Of a DNA stretch of 35,320 bases, positions 7,364 to 14,897 are shown in pieces (positions within the stretch are counted from its first letter, which is position 1; every line of letters starts with the position of its first letter). The stretch covers positions 1 to 35,320 of the forward strand of contig NZ_AZUY01000059.1 of NCBI RefSeq assembly GCF_000513935.1, written 5' to 3'. The translations under genes were made by a program, and so were the position numbers. The notes below the pieces were generated by a model. The model did no database searches. It saw only the letters and a program-made list of their open reading frames with translations, and was not told the DNA's origin. The stretch comes from Mesorhizobium sp. WSM3626 (lineage in GTDB: Bacteria > Pseudomonadota > Alphaproteobacteria > Rhizobiales > Rhizobiaceae).

Positions 7364-8425
7364 TCAGACCAATTTCACCAGCATCAGGCTGAAGCAGCCG
7401 ATGAACAGGAAGGCGCAGAAGGCGAGCGCCAGCGGGCGCAGGCCGCGCGAGCGCAGCTGCGAAATGTCGGCCTGCAGGCCCATGGCGGCCAGCCCCATGG
7501 TCAGCATGATGGTGGTGGCGAGCGCCATCGCCTGCTTCACTTCGGCTGGTATCGCGACAAGGCTGTTCAGCGCCACGACGGCGACAAAGGCGGCCACGAA
7601 CCATGGCATGGGCGGTCGCGCCGCCGACTGGTCGCTGCTCCCGCGGCGCGCCATCAGGCCGAGCGCGACGACCATCGGCGCCAGCATGGCGACGCGGGTG
7701 AGCTTGGCCACCGTGGCGATCTCGCCGGACTGGGTGCCGTTCTGGAAGCCGGCGCCGATGACCTGCGCCACCTCATGGATCGAGGCGCCCGCCCACAGGC
7801 CGAAAGCGTGCTGGTCGAGGCCGAGCAGCGGCGCCAGCAGGGGGAAGCCGAGCATGGCGACGGTGCCGAACAAGGTGATCGAGGCGACCGCGTAGGTAAC
7901 GTCCTCGTCGCGCGCGTCGGTGACGATGTTGGTGGCGACAATCGCCGAGGCGCCGCAGATCGAGGTGCCGGCGGCGATCAGCTGCGCCAGCCTGGCGTCG
8001 ACGCCGATCAGCCGGCCGAGCGTGATGGTGAAGACGAAGGTGGCGCCAAGGGTCAGCGCCACGATGCCGACGCCGCCGGCGCCGATCGAGGCCACCTGGC
8101 CGAGCGTCAGCTGGAAACCGAGCAGCACGATGGCGAAGCGCAAAAGGCGCTTTTGCGAGAAGGCAATGCCGGCCTTGGCGTGCGCCGGCGTGCCGAGCAC
8201 GTTGGAATAGACCATGCCGGCCACCACGGCCAGGATCATCGGGCTGAACAAGGCGAAACCGGAGGCATTGTGGGCCGAAAAGGCGATGGCGGTGATCATC
8301 GCCACGAGCATGATGCCGGGGATGATGCCGTTCCAAAGGGAATCGAGGCGCTTGCGGCCCTGCGCCAGATCGACGGAAATCGTGCTTTTCGGAATATCGT
8401 TCGCGATGCGGGTCAGGGAAGGCAA
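7364..8425 (-). CDS. YeiH-family putative sulfate exporter
   Basis: A multi-pass inner-membrane protein of the YeiH / conserved hypothetical 698 family with about ten membrane segments, about 353 residues from the chosen start. Family signatures are visible: LGTPAHAKAGIAFSQKRLLR, GTSICGASAIVA and GASIHEVAQVIGA. A transport role for sulfate or a related anion has been proposed for the family but the substrate is uncertain. No ATG lies near the N-terminus. The TTG at 8425 is preferred because GGAG sits eight bases upstream; a TTG at 8467 has no ribosome site and abuts the palindrome. The LysR-type regulator often found beside yeiH is absent here. Confidence 0.85.
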   Translation of the reverse strand: MPSLTRIANDIPKSTISVDLAQGRKRLDSLWNGIIPGIMLVAMITAIAFSAHNASGFALFSPMILAVVAGMVYSNVLGTPAHAKAGIAFSQKRLLRFAIVLLGFQLTLGQVASIGAGGVGIVALTLGATFVFTITLGRLIGVDARLAQLIAAGTSICGASAIVATNIVTDARDEDVTYAVASITLFGTVAMLGFPLLAPLLGLDQHAFGLWAGASIHEVAQVIGAGFQNGTQSGEIATVAKLTRVAMLAPMVVALGLMARRGSSDQSAARPPMPWFVAAFVAVVALNSLVAIPAEVKQAMALATTIMLTMGLAAMGLQADISQLRSRGLRPLALAFCAFLFIGCFSLMLVKLV

Positions 8426-8469
8426 TGCAATTCTCCAGGCGAGTGCAACGGAGAAATGCCATTTCAAGA

Positions 8470-8508
8470 TCGATCATTCCAACGAATTATTTTCGTTAGA
8501 ATGATCGA
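8470..8508. promoter_or_regulatory. Long operator-like palindrome upstream of yeiH
   Basis: Arms 8470-8486 and 8492-8508 match at 16 of 17 positions around a five-base centre (TTATT). The core reads CATTCCAACGAA / TTCGTTAGAATG. It lies about 45-83 bases upstream of the chosen yeiH start, where a regulator would act. No T-tract follows on either strand, so an operator is more likely than a terminator. Confidence 0.65.
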
Positions 8509-8575
8509 GTTTTCCGAACGATTGCAAATCTGGTAAGGTCGGGCGCGCCGAACTGAGAGGGTGCAATCCGTCGGG

Positions 8576-8860
8576 CTACAACAACTCCTGCCACCGCCGT
8601 GCTCCATGGACAACACGCACGATCTCCGCCCCGTCGTCTGTCTGGCGATAGAGGATCAAGTAATTTCCTGCCGGGAACGTGCGCAAGCCTGCTCGCACTT
8701 CCGGTCGGGCAACGCCCATGCCCGGCATGTCGGCGATGCGTTGGCAATGGGCGTGGATTTCATCATACCAACGCAAAGCCGCCGAGGGACTGTCCTCGGC
8801 TATATAAAGTGCGATGGCTTCGATATCCGCTTCGGCCTCCGGCCGTAGGCGCAGCGTCAT
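8576..8860 (-). CDS. parE: ParE/RelE-family toxin
   Basis: A 94-residue type II toxin of the ParE/RelE superfamily. The pattern is typical: an opening strand (LRLRPEAEADIEAI), two helices (IAEDSPSAALRWYDEI, HCQRIADMPGMG), and strands ending FPAGNYLILYRQ and VVHGARRW. ParE proteins usually poison DNA gyrase while RelE homologues cleave mRNA; the sequence favours ParE. The ATG at 8860 overlaps the antitoxin stop codon (ATGA), which also rules out the longer upstream frame. It ends about 70 bases from the yeiH palindrome. Confidence 0.88.
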   Translation of the reverse strand: MTLRLRPEAEADIEAIALYIAEDSPSAALRWYDEIHAHCQRIADMPGMGVARPEVRAGLRTFPAGNYLILYRQTDDGAEIVRVVHGARRWQELL

Positions 8861-9138
8861 CGTGACGTGCGCTCGGCGATCCTCGCCTCGAGCTTGCTTT
8901 TGATCCGGGCGAAGGCATCCCGTCCGTCTACGGCGTTCCCGCTTGCCATGCCTTCGTCCCAAAGCCGGCCCAACTCATCGATGGCATGGTCGCGTTGCGT
9001 CCGACGAAACTTCCACTCGCGCAAGGCCTCGCGCATAACTTCGCTCGCCGACGCGTATTCGCCCGCCGCGACGACCTCGCGCATCATGGTTGCCATTTCA
9101 GGCGTTAGGGCAACGCTCACTTTCTCGACATTGGCCAT
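8857..9138 (-). CDS. parD: ParD-family antitoxin
   Basis: A 93-residue ribbon-helix-helix antitoxin. The N-terminal strand (KVSVALTPEMATMMREVV) and helix pair (GEYASASEVMREALREW) form the DNA-binding dimer. The remainder, rich in charged residues, is the toxin-wrapping tail. The second ATG at 9138 is preferred because AAGGAG lies nine bases upstream; an ATG at 9144 is too close to it. It precedes and overlaps the toxin gene, the normal order for parDE, and is expected to repress its own promoter. Confidence 0.88.
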   Translation of the reverse strand: MANVEKVSVALTPEMATMMREVVAAGEYASASEVMREALREWKFRRTQRDHAIDELGRLWDEGMASGNAVDGRDAFARIKSKLEARIAERTSR

Positions 9139-9161
9139 CCGCATGTTCTCCTTACGTACGC

Positions 9162-9190
9162 AAAGTAGGCAAGTTTACTACCTGACGCAA
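9162..9190 (-). promoter_or_regulatory. Possible parDE promoter
   Basis: On the minus strand, TTGCGT (9190-9185) and TACTTT (9167-9162) are separated by 17 bases. The spacer and -10 carry a weak inverted repeat, GTAG-N9-CTAC. Consensus matches are modest (three of six each). Confidence 0.3.
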
Positions 9191-9259
9191 GGGCGATAGC
9201 CCGCCTTGGACGCCCCGCTCAAGGCCTTCGCGGATTTCATTCGCGCAGCGGCGACTGCG

Positions 9260-9637
9260 TCAGAGCTGCGCTTCGATCGCCGCCTTGTCGATCACCGACC
9301 AGACGTTCCTGATCCTGTCGTTCAGGAATTCATAGAAGACGTTCTCGCTGAAGGAGACTTTCCTGCCGTTGATGGGCAGGCCGAGGAAAGTTCCCTTGGG
9401 CGTGCAGTTGAACTGGAGGCGGCTGGCTATGAATGGCGGGTCGGAGATCAACAGCTGGACGTCGAAATAGAGGTCCGGGATTTCGCGAAAATCCCGCTCT
9501 AGCATATCGCGGTAGCCTGACAGTCCAACCCGGTCGCCATTGTAATGCACCTCGTCATGGACGAAGCGATGCAGCCTTTGCCAATCCTGGTTGTTGAGAC
9601 AGTCGACATAGCCTCGATAGAGATCGGCTTCGCTCAC
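9260..9637 (-). CDS. SnoaL-like / NTF2-fold ester cyclase family protein
   Basis: A 125-residue NTF2-fold protein of the SnoaL-like type. The helical start (ADLYRGYVDCLNNQDWQRLHRFVHDEVHYNG) and the following strands with DRVGLSGYRDML are characteristic. Family members include polyketide cyclases and many of unknown substrate, so no reaction can be assigned. The GTG at 9637 is chosen for its GGAG eight bases upstream; the longer frame to 9859 has non-protein-like composition. It stands alone between the ParDE locus and a gene-free stretch. Confidence 0.8.
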   Translation of the reverse strand: MSEADLYRGYVDCLNNQDWQRLHRFVHDEVHYNGDRVGLSGYRDMLERDFREIPDLYFDVQLLISDPPFIASRLQFNCTPKGTFLGLPINGRKVSFSENVFYEFLNDRIRNVWSVIDKAAIEAQL

Positions 9638-9987
9638 GGCGATGGCTCCATTGCTAGAACGCCCGATCGGGAAGATAGAACGGCCACGGATACAATCCAG
9701 CGCTTTACCCGCGAAGGCATCGACCAGCGGCGGCAACGCCGGCGATGCCCTGGCGGCGGCTGGCCCAACGACCGGGCCAGACGGTGCCTTGACGCATGAC
9801 GGTTGCTGCTCCAGCTTGCCGCCATGTTCGTTCTCGCGCCCGCCGACACCAAGCGACACCGCCCCCGCACCGTGCGGAAGGGCACGCTGATTGCGCGACG
9901 AGGAAGACCGGCTTTATAGATCCGCTTCGTTCCCACAGCCCGCCCGCGAAAAACGCCGGCGGGCTTTTTCATGCCTGGAGCCTTGTG
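9638..9987. other. Gene-free stretch with a strong terminator
   Basis: Between the SnoaL-like start and the GNAT start there is no convincing long gene. A 31-codon plus-strand frame (9826-9921, very basic) ends just before the terminator at 9937-9969 but has no clear ribosome site. No tRNA is visible. Confidence 0.5.
9937..9969 (+). terminator. Intrinsic terminator just upstream of the GNAT gene
   Basis: AGCCCGCC (9937-9944) and GGCGGGCT (9958-9965) are perfectly complementary around a 13-base loop, followed by TTTTT. It points in the plus direction and ends 18 bases before the GNAT start codon. No recognised gene lies immediately upstream on this strand, so it may end a small RNA or attenuate the GNAT leader. 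Confidence 0.75.
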
Positions 9988-10473
9988 ATGATTGTCAATT
10001 CTTCCATCCGGTTTCGTCCAGCCGGGCCTGCCGACGCCGCAGCGATTCGCGACATCGTGCGCGCCGCCTATGCCAGATGGGTGCCGGTGATCGGCCGCGA
10101 GCCGCTGCCGATGCGTGCCGATTACGACAAGGCCGTCGCCGAGCATCCGTTCGATCTCGCCGTCGCGGAGGACCGCATTGTCGGCATGATCGAGACCATG
10201 CTGGCCGACGATCACCTGTGGATCGAGAATGTCTGCGTCGCGCCGGAGGCGCAGGGCAGGGGCATCGGCCGGATGCTGCTGGAGCGTGCGGAAACCAAGG
10301 CGCGCGAGGCAGGACGCCCGGAGCTCCGCCTGTTGACCAACGGCGCCTTCGAAGCCAATGTGTCGCTCTATCGCAAGCTTGGCTACACGATCGATCGGGA
10401 GGAGCCGTTTATGAACGGAACGGCGGTCTATATGAGCAAGCGGCCAGTTGGATGCCCGCCAATCGGAGCGTGA
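9988..10473 (+). CDS. GNAT-family N-acetyltransferase
   Basis: A 161-residue acetyl-CoA-dependent N-acetyltransferase. The first strand and helix (IRFRPAGPADAAAIRDIVRAAY) and the acetyl-CoA loop (VAPEAQGRGIGRMLLERAE, Q/R-x-x-G-x-G/A) are clear, and the end (NVSLYRKLGYTIDREEPF) is typical. The acceptor is unknown. The ATG at 9988 is preferred over longer upstream starts because GGAG precedes it and it lies just beyond the terminator hairpin. The ACT-domain gene starts three bases after its stop. Confidence 0.9.
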   Translation: MIVNSSIRFRPAGPADAAAIRDIVRAAYARWVPVIGREPLPMRADYDKAVAEHPFDLAVAEDRIVGMIETMLADDHLWIENVCVAPEAQGRGIGRMLLERAETKAREAGRPELRLLTNGAFEANVSLYRKLGYTIDREEPFMNGTAVYMSKRPVGCPPIGA

Positions 10474-10475
10474 GG

Positions 10476-10859
10476 ATGACTGCCAGGATCAGGCTTAAGC
10501 AGCTCACTGGCCTCTATGCGATTTCGCGGCTTCAAGCCGATGACGGCATTCCTGCCTGGGCTGACGGACCGGGCTTCGTCAGCATCACCAGAACCGATGA
10601 CGAGCTCTCGATCACCTGCCTCCAGGATCGCGTGCCGGATGCCGTCAAGCATGATCGCGACTGGGTCGCCTTCAAATTGCAGGGCCCCTTTGCGTTCGAC
10701 GAAACCGGCATTGTGCTGTCGGTCATAAAGCCGCTGTCGGAAAACGGTTTGGGCATCTTCCTGGTATCGACCTTCGATGGCGACCACCTGCTGGTCAAAG
10801 CGGCGGACGAACCCGCGGCGAGAGGCTTTCTGCGCGAAGCCGGGCATACGCTGCTATAG
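10476..10859 (+). CDS. ACT-domain protein (CASTOR-like)
   Basis: A 127-residue protein made largely of tandem ACT-like folds. Visible are LKQLTGLYAISRL, the strand/helix series around FVSITRTDDELSITC, and LKPLSENGLGIFLVSTFDGDHLLV-type segments near residues 88-110. Such domains bind amino acids and act as regulatory sensors; the ligand is unknown. It lies three bases after the GNAT gene with a shared ribosome site (GGAG in the end of the GNAT gene), so they form an operon. A link between amino-acid sensing and acetylation is only an inference. Confidence 0.8.
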   Translation: MTARIRLKQLTGLYAISRLQADDGIPAWADGPGFVSITRTDDELSITCLQDRVPDAVKHDRDWVAFKLQGPFAFDETGIVLSVIKPLSENGLGIFLVSTFDGDHLLVKAADEPAARGFLREAGHTLL

Positions 10860-10890
10860 TCCGCTCATCGCCGGCCGTTGATCAACGATT

Positions 10891-10930
10891 GGCGCGCTGG
10901 CTCAACCACTGGCGCGCTGGCTCAACCACT
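10891..10930. repeat. Tandem 20-bp direct repeat
   Basis: GGCGCGCTGGCTCAACCACT occurs twice with no spacer (10891-10910 and 10911-10930). It lies in the 166-base gap between the ACT-domain gene and the aldehyde dehydrogenase gene, about 95-135 bases upstream of the latter's start. It may be a repeated regulator site or a recent slippage duplication. Confidence 0.85.
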
Positions 10931-11025
10931 TCGGGGGTTGCGTTTGACAGCGCCGTTTGCGCATCGTTATTTCGCGCCCGATATGACGGCCTGACCGGCC
11001 ATGCGGCACACCCCAGGAGAAACCC

Positions 11026-12459
11026 ATGTCACACAATCCGCAGTTCTATATCGATGGCGCATGGGTCGATCCTGTCGTGCCCAACACGCTCGACGTCGTC
11101 GATCCGTCGAATGAGGATGTCTTCGCGCAGATCTCGCTCGGCTCCAAGGCCGATGTCGACAAGGCGGTGGCTGCCGCCAAGCGCGCCTTCGACACATATG
11201 GCTTCACCTCGGTCGAGGAGCGCCTCGACGTCCTCAGCCGCGTCATCGAGGTCTACAAGAAGCGCAGCACGGACCTGGCGCTGGCCGTGTCGCGCGAGAT
11301 GGGCGCGCCGCGCCAGATGGCGCTCGACAGCCAGGTCGGCATTGGCCTGGCGCATCTGACCAAGATGGCCGAGACACTGAAGAGCTTCCAGTTCCGCCAC
11401 GTCAAGGGCAACCACCTCGTGGTCAAGGAGCCGATCGGCGTCGTCGGCCTGATCACGCCGTGGAACTGGCCGCTGAACCAGATCACCTGCAAGGTCGGTC
11501 CGGCGCTCGCGGCCGGCTGCACCATGGTGCTGAAGCCGTCTGAAATCGCGCCGCTCGATGCCATCATCTTCGCCGAGATCATCGACGAGGCCGGCGTGCC
11601 GAAGGGCGTGTTCAACCTCGTCAATGGCGATGGCCCCGGCGTCGGCCAGGCGCTGTCCAGCCACCCCGACATCGACATGATGTCGTTCACCGGTTCGACG
11701 CGGGCCGGCATATTGGTGGCCAAGGCCGCGGCCGACACGGTCAAGCGCGTGCATCAGGAGCTTGGCGGCAAATCGGCCAATATCCTGTTCCCGGATGTCG
11801 ATCTCGCCACCGCCGTCAGCAAGGGCGTCGCCGGCTGCTTCAGCAACAGCGGCCAGTCCTGCAACGCGCCGACGCGCATGTTCGTGCCGCGCGACCGCCA
11901 CGACGAGGCCGCAGGATATGCCAAGGTGGCGGCTGAAAAGTTCACCGTCGGCCCCGCCGATGCCGCCAACACCAAGCTCGGCCCTGTCGTCAGCCAGGTC
12001 CAGTTCGACAAGATCCAGGACCTGATCCAGAGCGGCATCGACGAGGGTGCGACGCTGGTCGCCGGCGGCCCCGGACGTCCTGCCGAACTCAACCGCGGCT
12101 ACTATGTCAGGCCGACCGTTTTCGCCGACGTCACCCACGACATGCGCATCGCGCGCGAAGAGGTTTTTGGGCCGGTGCTGGCGATCCTGCCCTACGACAC
12201 GGTCGAACAGGCAGTCGAACAGGCCAACGACACCGTCTATGGCCTTGCCTCCTACATCCAGGCCAAGGACCTGCAGAAGGCGCGCGACGTGGCCGCGCGC
12301 ATGCGCTCGGGCAATGTCTACATCAACTATCCCCAATGGGACGCCGGCCTGCCCTTCGGCGGCTACAAGCAGTCCGGCAACGGCCGCGAATACGCCGAAT
12401 ACGGGCTCGAGGATTTCCTCGAGATCAAGGGCATCGCGGGGTATGAGGCGGCGGAATAG
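11026..12459 (+). CDS. NAD(P)-dependent aldehyde dehydrogenase
   Basis: A 477-residue cytosolic ALDH-superfamily enzyme that oxidises an aldehyde to the acid. Catalytic residues are all visible: Asn147 (TPWNWP), Lys170 (LKPSE), Glu245 (ELGGKS) and the nucleophile Cys279 (GQSCNAPTR). The cofactor loop FTGSTRAG and the late motif REEVFGPV are also present. AGGAG lies before the ATG. It stands alone, so the substrate cannot be inferred. It is followed by a mosaic repeat at 12477-12632. Confidence 0.95.
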   Translation: MSHNPQFYIDGAWVDPVVPNTLDVVDPSNEDVFAQISLGSKADVDKAVAAAKRAFDTYGFTSVEERLDVLSRVIEVYKKRSTDLALAVSREMGAPRQMALDSQVGIGLAHLTKMAETLKSFQFRHVKGNHLVVKEPIGVVGLITPWNWPLNQITCKVGPALAAGCTMVLKPSEIAPLDAIIFAEIIDEAGVPKGVFNLVNGDGPGVGQALSSHPDIDMMSFTGSTRAGILVAKAAADTVKRVHQELGGKSANILFPDVDLATAVSKGVAGCFSNSGQSCNAPTRMFVPRDRHDEAAGYAKVAAEKFTVGPADAANTKLGPVVSQVQFDKIQDLIQSGIDEGATLVAGGPGRPAELNRGYYVRPTVFADVTHDMRIAREEVFGPVLAILPYDTVEQAVEQANDTVYGLASYIQAKDLQKARDVAARMRSGNVYINYPQWDAGLPFGGYKQSGNGREYAEYGLEDFLEIKGIAGYEAAE

Positions 12460-12476
12460 GCGCGGGCGCCAGATTT

Positions 12477-12632
12477 CCTCTCCCCGCAAAGCTGGGGAGA
12501 GTGGCCGCGAAGCGGTCGGAGAGGGGGCTGCGGCGTTGGCGGGCTCGCGCTGAATTCTTTCGAGGCCGGCGCTGCCCCCGCTCCGTCTCGGCTTCGCCGA
12601 GTCACCTCTCCCCCACTTCATGGGGAGAGGAA
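12477..12632. repeat. Compound rhizobial mosaic repeat
   Basis: The stretch starts with a hairpin (CTCTCCCC..GGGGAGAG), then a GGCCGCGAAGCGGTC hairpin, and ends with a TTCG-capped hairpin (CTCGGC-TTCG-CCGAG) followed by ACCTCTCCCC..GGGGAGAGG. The two halves are in opposite orientation. The right half (about 12583-12632) has the same layout as the copies at 185-239 and 35041-35093. Confidence 0.65.
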
Positions 12633-12656
12633 CCCAAGTCCTGATGGGCTTGTCCT

Positions 12657-12692
12657 TGCCAATTGGCAGATACATGCTATATATCTGCCAAT
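12657..12692. promoter_or_regulatory. RES-Xre operator with three half-sites
   Basis: ATTGGCAGATA (12662-12672) and TATCTGCCAAT (12682-12692) form a perfect 11-bp inverted repeat with a nine-base spacer. The palindrome TGCCAATTGGCA (12657-12668) overlaps the left arm, giving a third TGCCAA half-site. The site ends 14 bases before the antitoxin start, as expected of an autoregulated toxin-antitoxin promoter. Confidence 0.8.
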
Positions 12693-12706
12693 AGCGAGGT
12701 CTAAAC

Positions 12707-13117
12707 ATGCAGCTTCAGTCCATCGTCACCACGCCGGCCACGGTCGGCAGCGCCATTTCGGATGAGGAGGCGGGCGCCTTGGCGCGGACCACGGTCAATC
12801 TGTTCAAGGCCTGGAATCTCAGCGACTTCGAGGCCTGCGTCCTGCTTGGCGGCATCTCGGCGCGCACCTGGGCACGGTGGAAGGAAGGCGGCATCGGCCG
12901 CATCGACCGCGACCTGCGCACTCGCATGGCCCATCTGATGGGCATCCACAAGGGGCTGCGCTATCTCTTCACCGAGCCGGCGCGCGGCTATGCCTGGATC
13001 CGCAAGCCCAATGCCGCCTTCGGCGGGCAATCCGCGCTCGACCTGATGCTGCGCGGCGACATTTCCGATCTCGCGGCGATGCGTGAATGGCTCGACGCGG
13101 AGCGTGGTGCATGGTGA
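12707..13117 (+). CDS. Xre/ParS-type antitoxin of a RES-Xre module
   Basis: A 136-residue antitoxin of the Xre/MbcA/ParS (DUF2384) family. The central part holds an Xre-like helix-turn-helix (ACVLLGGISARTWARWKEG). The C-terminal toxin-binding domain follows (YLFTEPARGYAWIRKPNAAFGG, ALDLMLRGDISDLAAMREWLD). It overlaps the toxin gene by seven bases. It should neutralise the toxin and repress its own promoter through the operator at 12657-12692. Confidence 0.93.
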   Translation: MQLQSIVTTPATVGSAISDEEAGALARTTVNLFKAWNLSDFEACVLLGGISARTWARWKEGGIGRIDRDLRTRMAHLMGIHKGLRYLFTEPARGYAWIRKPNAAFGGQSALDLMLRGDISDLAAMREWLDAERGAW

Positions 13118-13809
13118 GTGGACTTGCGGTCCGGCGCCGCGTCCACTGGCCCCAGACCTATCGCATCATCCGCTCCATCCATCCGCCGATCGACCTGTTC
13201 GAGGACATCGCCGACCCGCGCGACTGGGAGGCGCTGGCCGCCGTCGAGGAGAAGACCAATCCGCGCATCCGGCTCGAGCTCGGCGATCTCGGCAAGGTGC
13301 CGCCCGCAAGGCGGGTTTCCGGTCCCGGCGCCAGTTTCGTCATGGCGCCCTTCGTGCATTGCTCGACCTTACGGCCCGGCCGTTTCTCGGACGGCAGCTA
13401 CGGTATCTATTATGCCGGCGACAGCGAGGACGTGGCACTGGCCGAAACCATCCACCATCACCAGAAATTCATGCGCGCCACCAATGAGGCGCCCGGCTGG
13501 ACGGCCGATTTCCGCGTGCTGATCGGCAGCGTCGACCGCGACCTCGACGACGTCAACGCCGTGCCCGGCGTGCTCGATCCGGACGACTACGCCGCGTCGC
13601 AGGCGGAAGGGCGGGCGCTGCGGGCCGCCGGCAGCGACGGGCTGGTGTGGAACAGCGTGCGCATGGCGGAAGGAGAGTGCATCGGCGTCTTCTGGCCCGA
13701 CGTCATCGATATCCCCCTTCAGGGCCGCCACTACAGTTATCACTGGGACGGCGCCCGCGTCGATTTCGTGCGCCAGCACGACACGGGCAAGGTGCTGGAG
13801 GTGGTGTGA
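13111..13809 (+). CDS. RES-domain toxin
   Basis: A 232-residue RES-domain toxin. Characterised members destroy NAD+ (glycohydrolase or phosphorylase activity), and the fold resembles ADP-ribosyltransferases. The name-giving residues are present in order: Arg in TYRIIRS, Glu in ALAETIHHH and Ser in WNSVR. YGIYYAGD supplies the usual tyrosines. The ATG at 13111 overlaps the antitoxin end; an ATG at 13087 lies deep inside the antitoxin gene and is less likely. The toxin appears intact. Confidence 0.92.
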   Translation: MVSGLAVRRRVHWPQTYRIIRSIHPPIDLFEDIADPRDWEALAAVEEKTNPRIRLELGDLGKVPPARRVSGPGASFVMAPFVHCSTLRPGRFSDGSYGIYYAGDSEDVALAETIHHHQKFMRATNEAPGWTADFRVLIGSVDRDLDDVNAVPGVLDPDDYAASQAEGRALRAAGSDGLVWNSVRMAEGECIGVFWPDVIDIPLQGRHYSYHWDGARVDFVRQHDTGKVLEVV

Positions 13810-13830
13810 GCAGGCCGGTGCGGCTTGACC

Positions 13831-14010
13831 TCACACCAGCGCCGCCGCCAGCAGTTTCGCCTGCAGCGTCAGCGCTTCGAAGCTGCGGGCGCAGAGGTTG
13901 AGCTGGCGCGTGGCCCAGTCGTCGGTGAGCCGCAGGCCGCGCAGCGTGCGGGCGGAGCGGCGCGCGGCACTTTCGGGCACGATGGCGATGCCGGCGCCTT
14001 GCGAGAGCCG
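13831..14010 (-). pseudogene. LysR-family regulator remnant (C-terminal part)
   Basis: The minus strand keeps about 58 codons that match the end of a LysR effector-binding domain: QGAGIAIVPESAARRS, then RGLRLTDDW, and LCARSFEALTLQAKLL before the stop. The helix-turn-helix and most of the effector domain, about 230 residues, are missing. The frame stays open to 14085 but the added residues do not look like LysR. Its position, divergent from the TauE/SafE gene, is where an intact regulator would be expected. Deletion of the front of the gene is the simplest reading. Confidence 0.65.
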
Positions 14011-14087
14011 TGCCGGCAAAGCCGGATGCCGAGGCGACGGACATGCTGTTGCATGACTGAAGGAACCGACGTGCCCAAGGTCCATCC

Positions 14088-14843
14088 ATGCTAAGCGCCG
14101 CGGCCATCGGCTTCATCGGTGCCGTTTTCGTGGCCGCCGGCCTCGTCAAGGGCGTCGTCGGCATGGGGTTGCCGACCGTGGCGATGGGCCTGCTGGCGGT
14201 GACCATGCCGCCGGCGCAGGCCGCCGCTCTGCTGTTGATCCCGTCGCTGGTCACCAATCTCTGGCAATTGTTCACCGGTCCGTCCTTTGGCGGCTTGTGC
14301 AAACGCCTGTGGACGATGATGGCCGGCGTCGTCATCGGCACCGTGACCGGCGCCGGCCTGCTGACCGGCGCGCACACGATGATGGCCTCGGCCGGGCTTG
14401 GCGCCGCGCTGGTGCTCTATGCGCTTGCCGGTCTGGCCAAGGCCGGCTTCACCACGCCGGCGCGCCACGAAGCCTGGATATCGCCGCTGGTCGGTGTGGC
14501 GACCGGATTGGTCACCGGTGCCACCGGCGTCTTCGTCATTCCGGCGGTGCCTTACCTGCAATCGCTGCGGTTGGAGAAAGAGGACCTCATCCAGGCGCTC
14601 GGCCTGTCCTTCACCGTATCGACCGTGGCCCTTGGCTTCGGACTATTCACGACCGGCGCGCTGGTATCGCCGTCGGCGCAACTGGTGGGGTCGGTCCTGA
14701 CATTGGCGCCGGCGCTGGCCGGCATGTTCATCGGCCAGGCGCTGCGGCAGCGAATGAGCGTCGAGACTTTTCGCACGGTGTTTTTCGCCGGCTTGCTGGC
14801 GCTCGGGATTTATCTCGCGCTGGAGGCTGTGCTGCGGGGCTAA
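14088..14843 (+). CDS. TauE/SafE-family sulfite/anion exporter
   Basis: A 251-residue inner-membrane protein with seven to eight hydrophobic segments. The family repeat is visible in the first helix (AAGLVKGVVGMGLPTVAMGLL) and again around GVATGLVTGATGVFVIPAVPYLQ. Family members export sulfite, sulfoacetate or other small organosulfur anions, and the substrate here is unknown. The remnant of a divergent LysR gene lies directly upstream, so it may have lost its dedicated regulator. Confidence 0.9.
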   Translation: MLSAAAIGFIGAVFVAAGLVKGVVGMGLPTVAMGLLAVTMPPAQAAALLLIPSLVTNLWQLFTGPSFGGLCKRLWTMMAGVVIGTVTGAGLLTGAHTMMASAGLGAALVLYALAGLAKAGFTTPARHEAWISPLVGVATGLVTGATGVFVIPAVPYLQSLRLEKEDLIQALGLSFTVSTVALGFGLFTTGALVSPSAQLVGSVLTLAPALAGMFIGQALRQRMSVETFRTVFFAGLLALGIYLALEAVLRG

Positions 14844-14897
14844 AAAGGGCCGGGCCGTGGAACCGAATGTTTCGACCAGACCCAGCACTCGCCAGGA

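Noticed and set aside
7322..8536. Plus-strand frame opposite yeiH
   Set aside because: The frame is histidine- and glycine-rich as expected of a shadow of membrane-protein codons.
9826..9921. 31-codon basic frame before the terminator
   Set aside because: No ribosome site and no conserved features; kept only as part of the terminator observation.
9700..9936. tRNA or structured RNA gene before the terminator
   Set aside because: No T-loop GTTCRA pattern, acceptor pairing or SRP/tmRNA core could be found by eye.
9634..10215. Minus-strand frame across the GNAT start
   Set aside because: It overlaps the clear GNAT gene and lacks any recognisable domain.
11029..12708. 559-codon minus-strand frame opposite the aldehyde dehydrogenase
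   Set aside because: It is a shadow; the plus strand keeps all catalytic residues.
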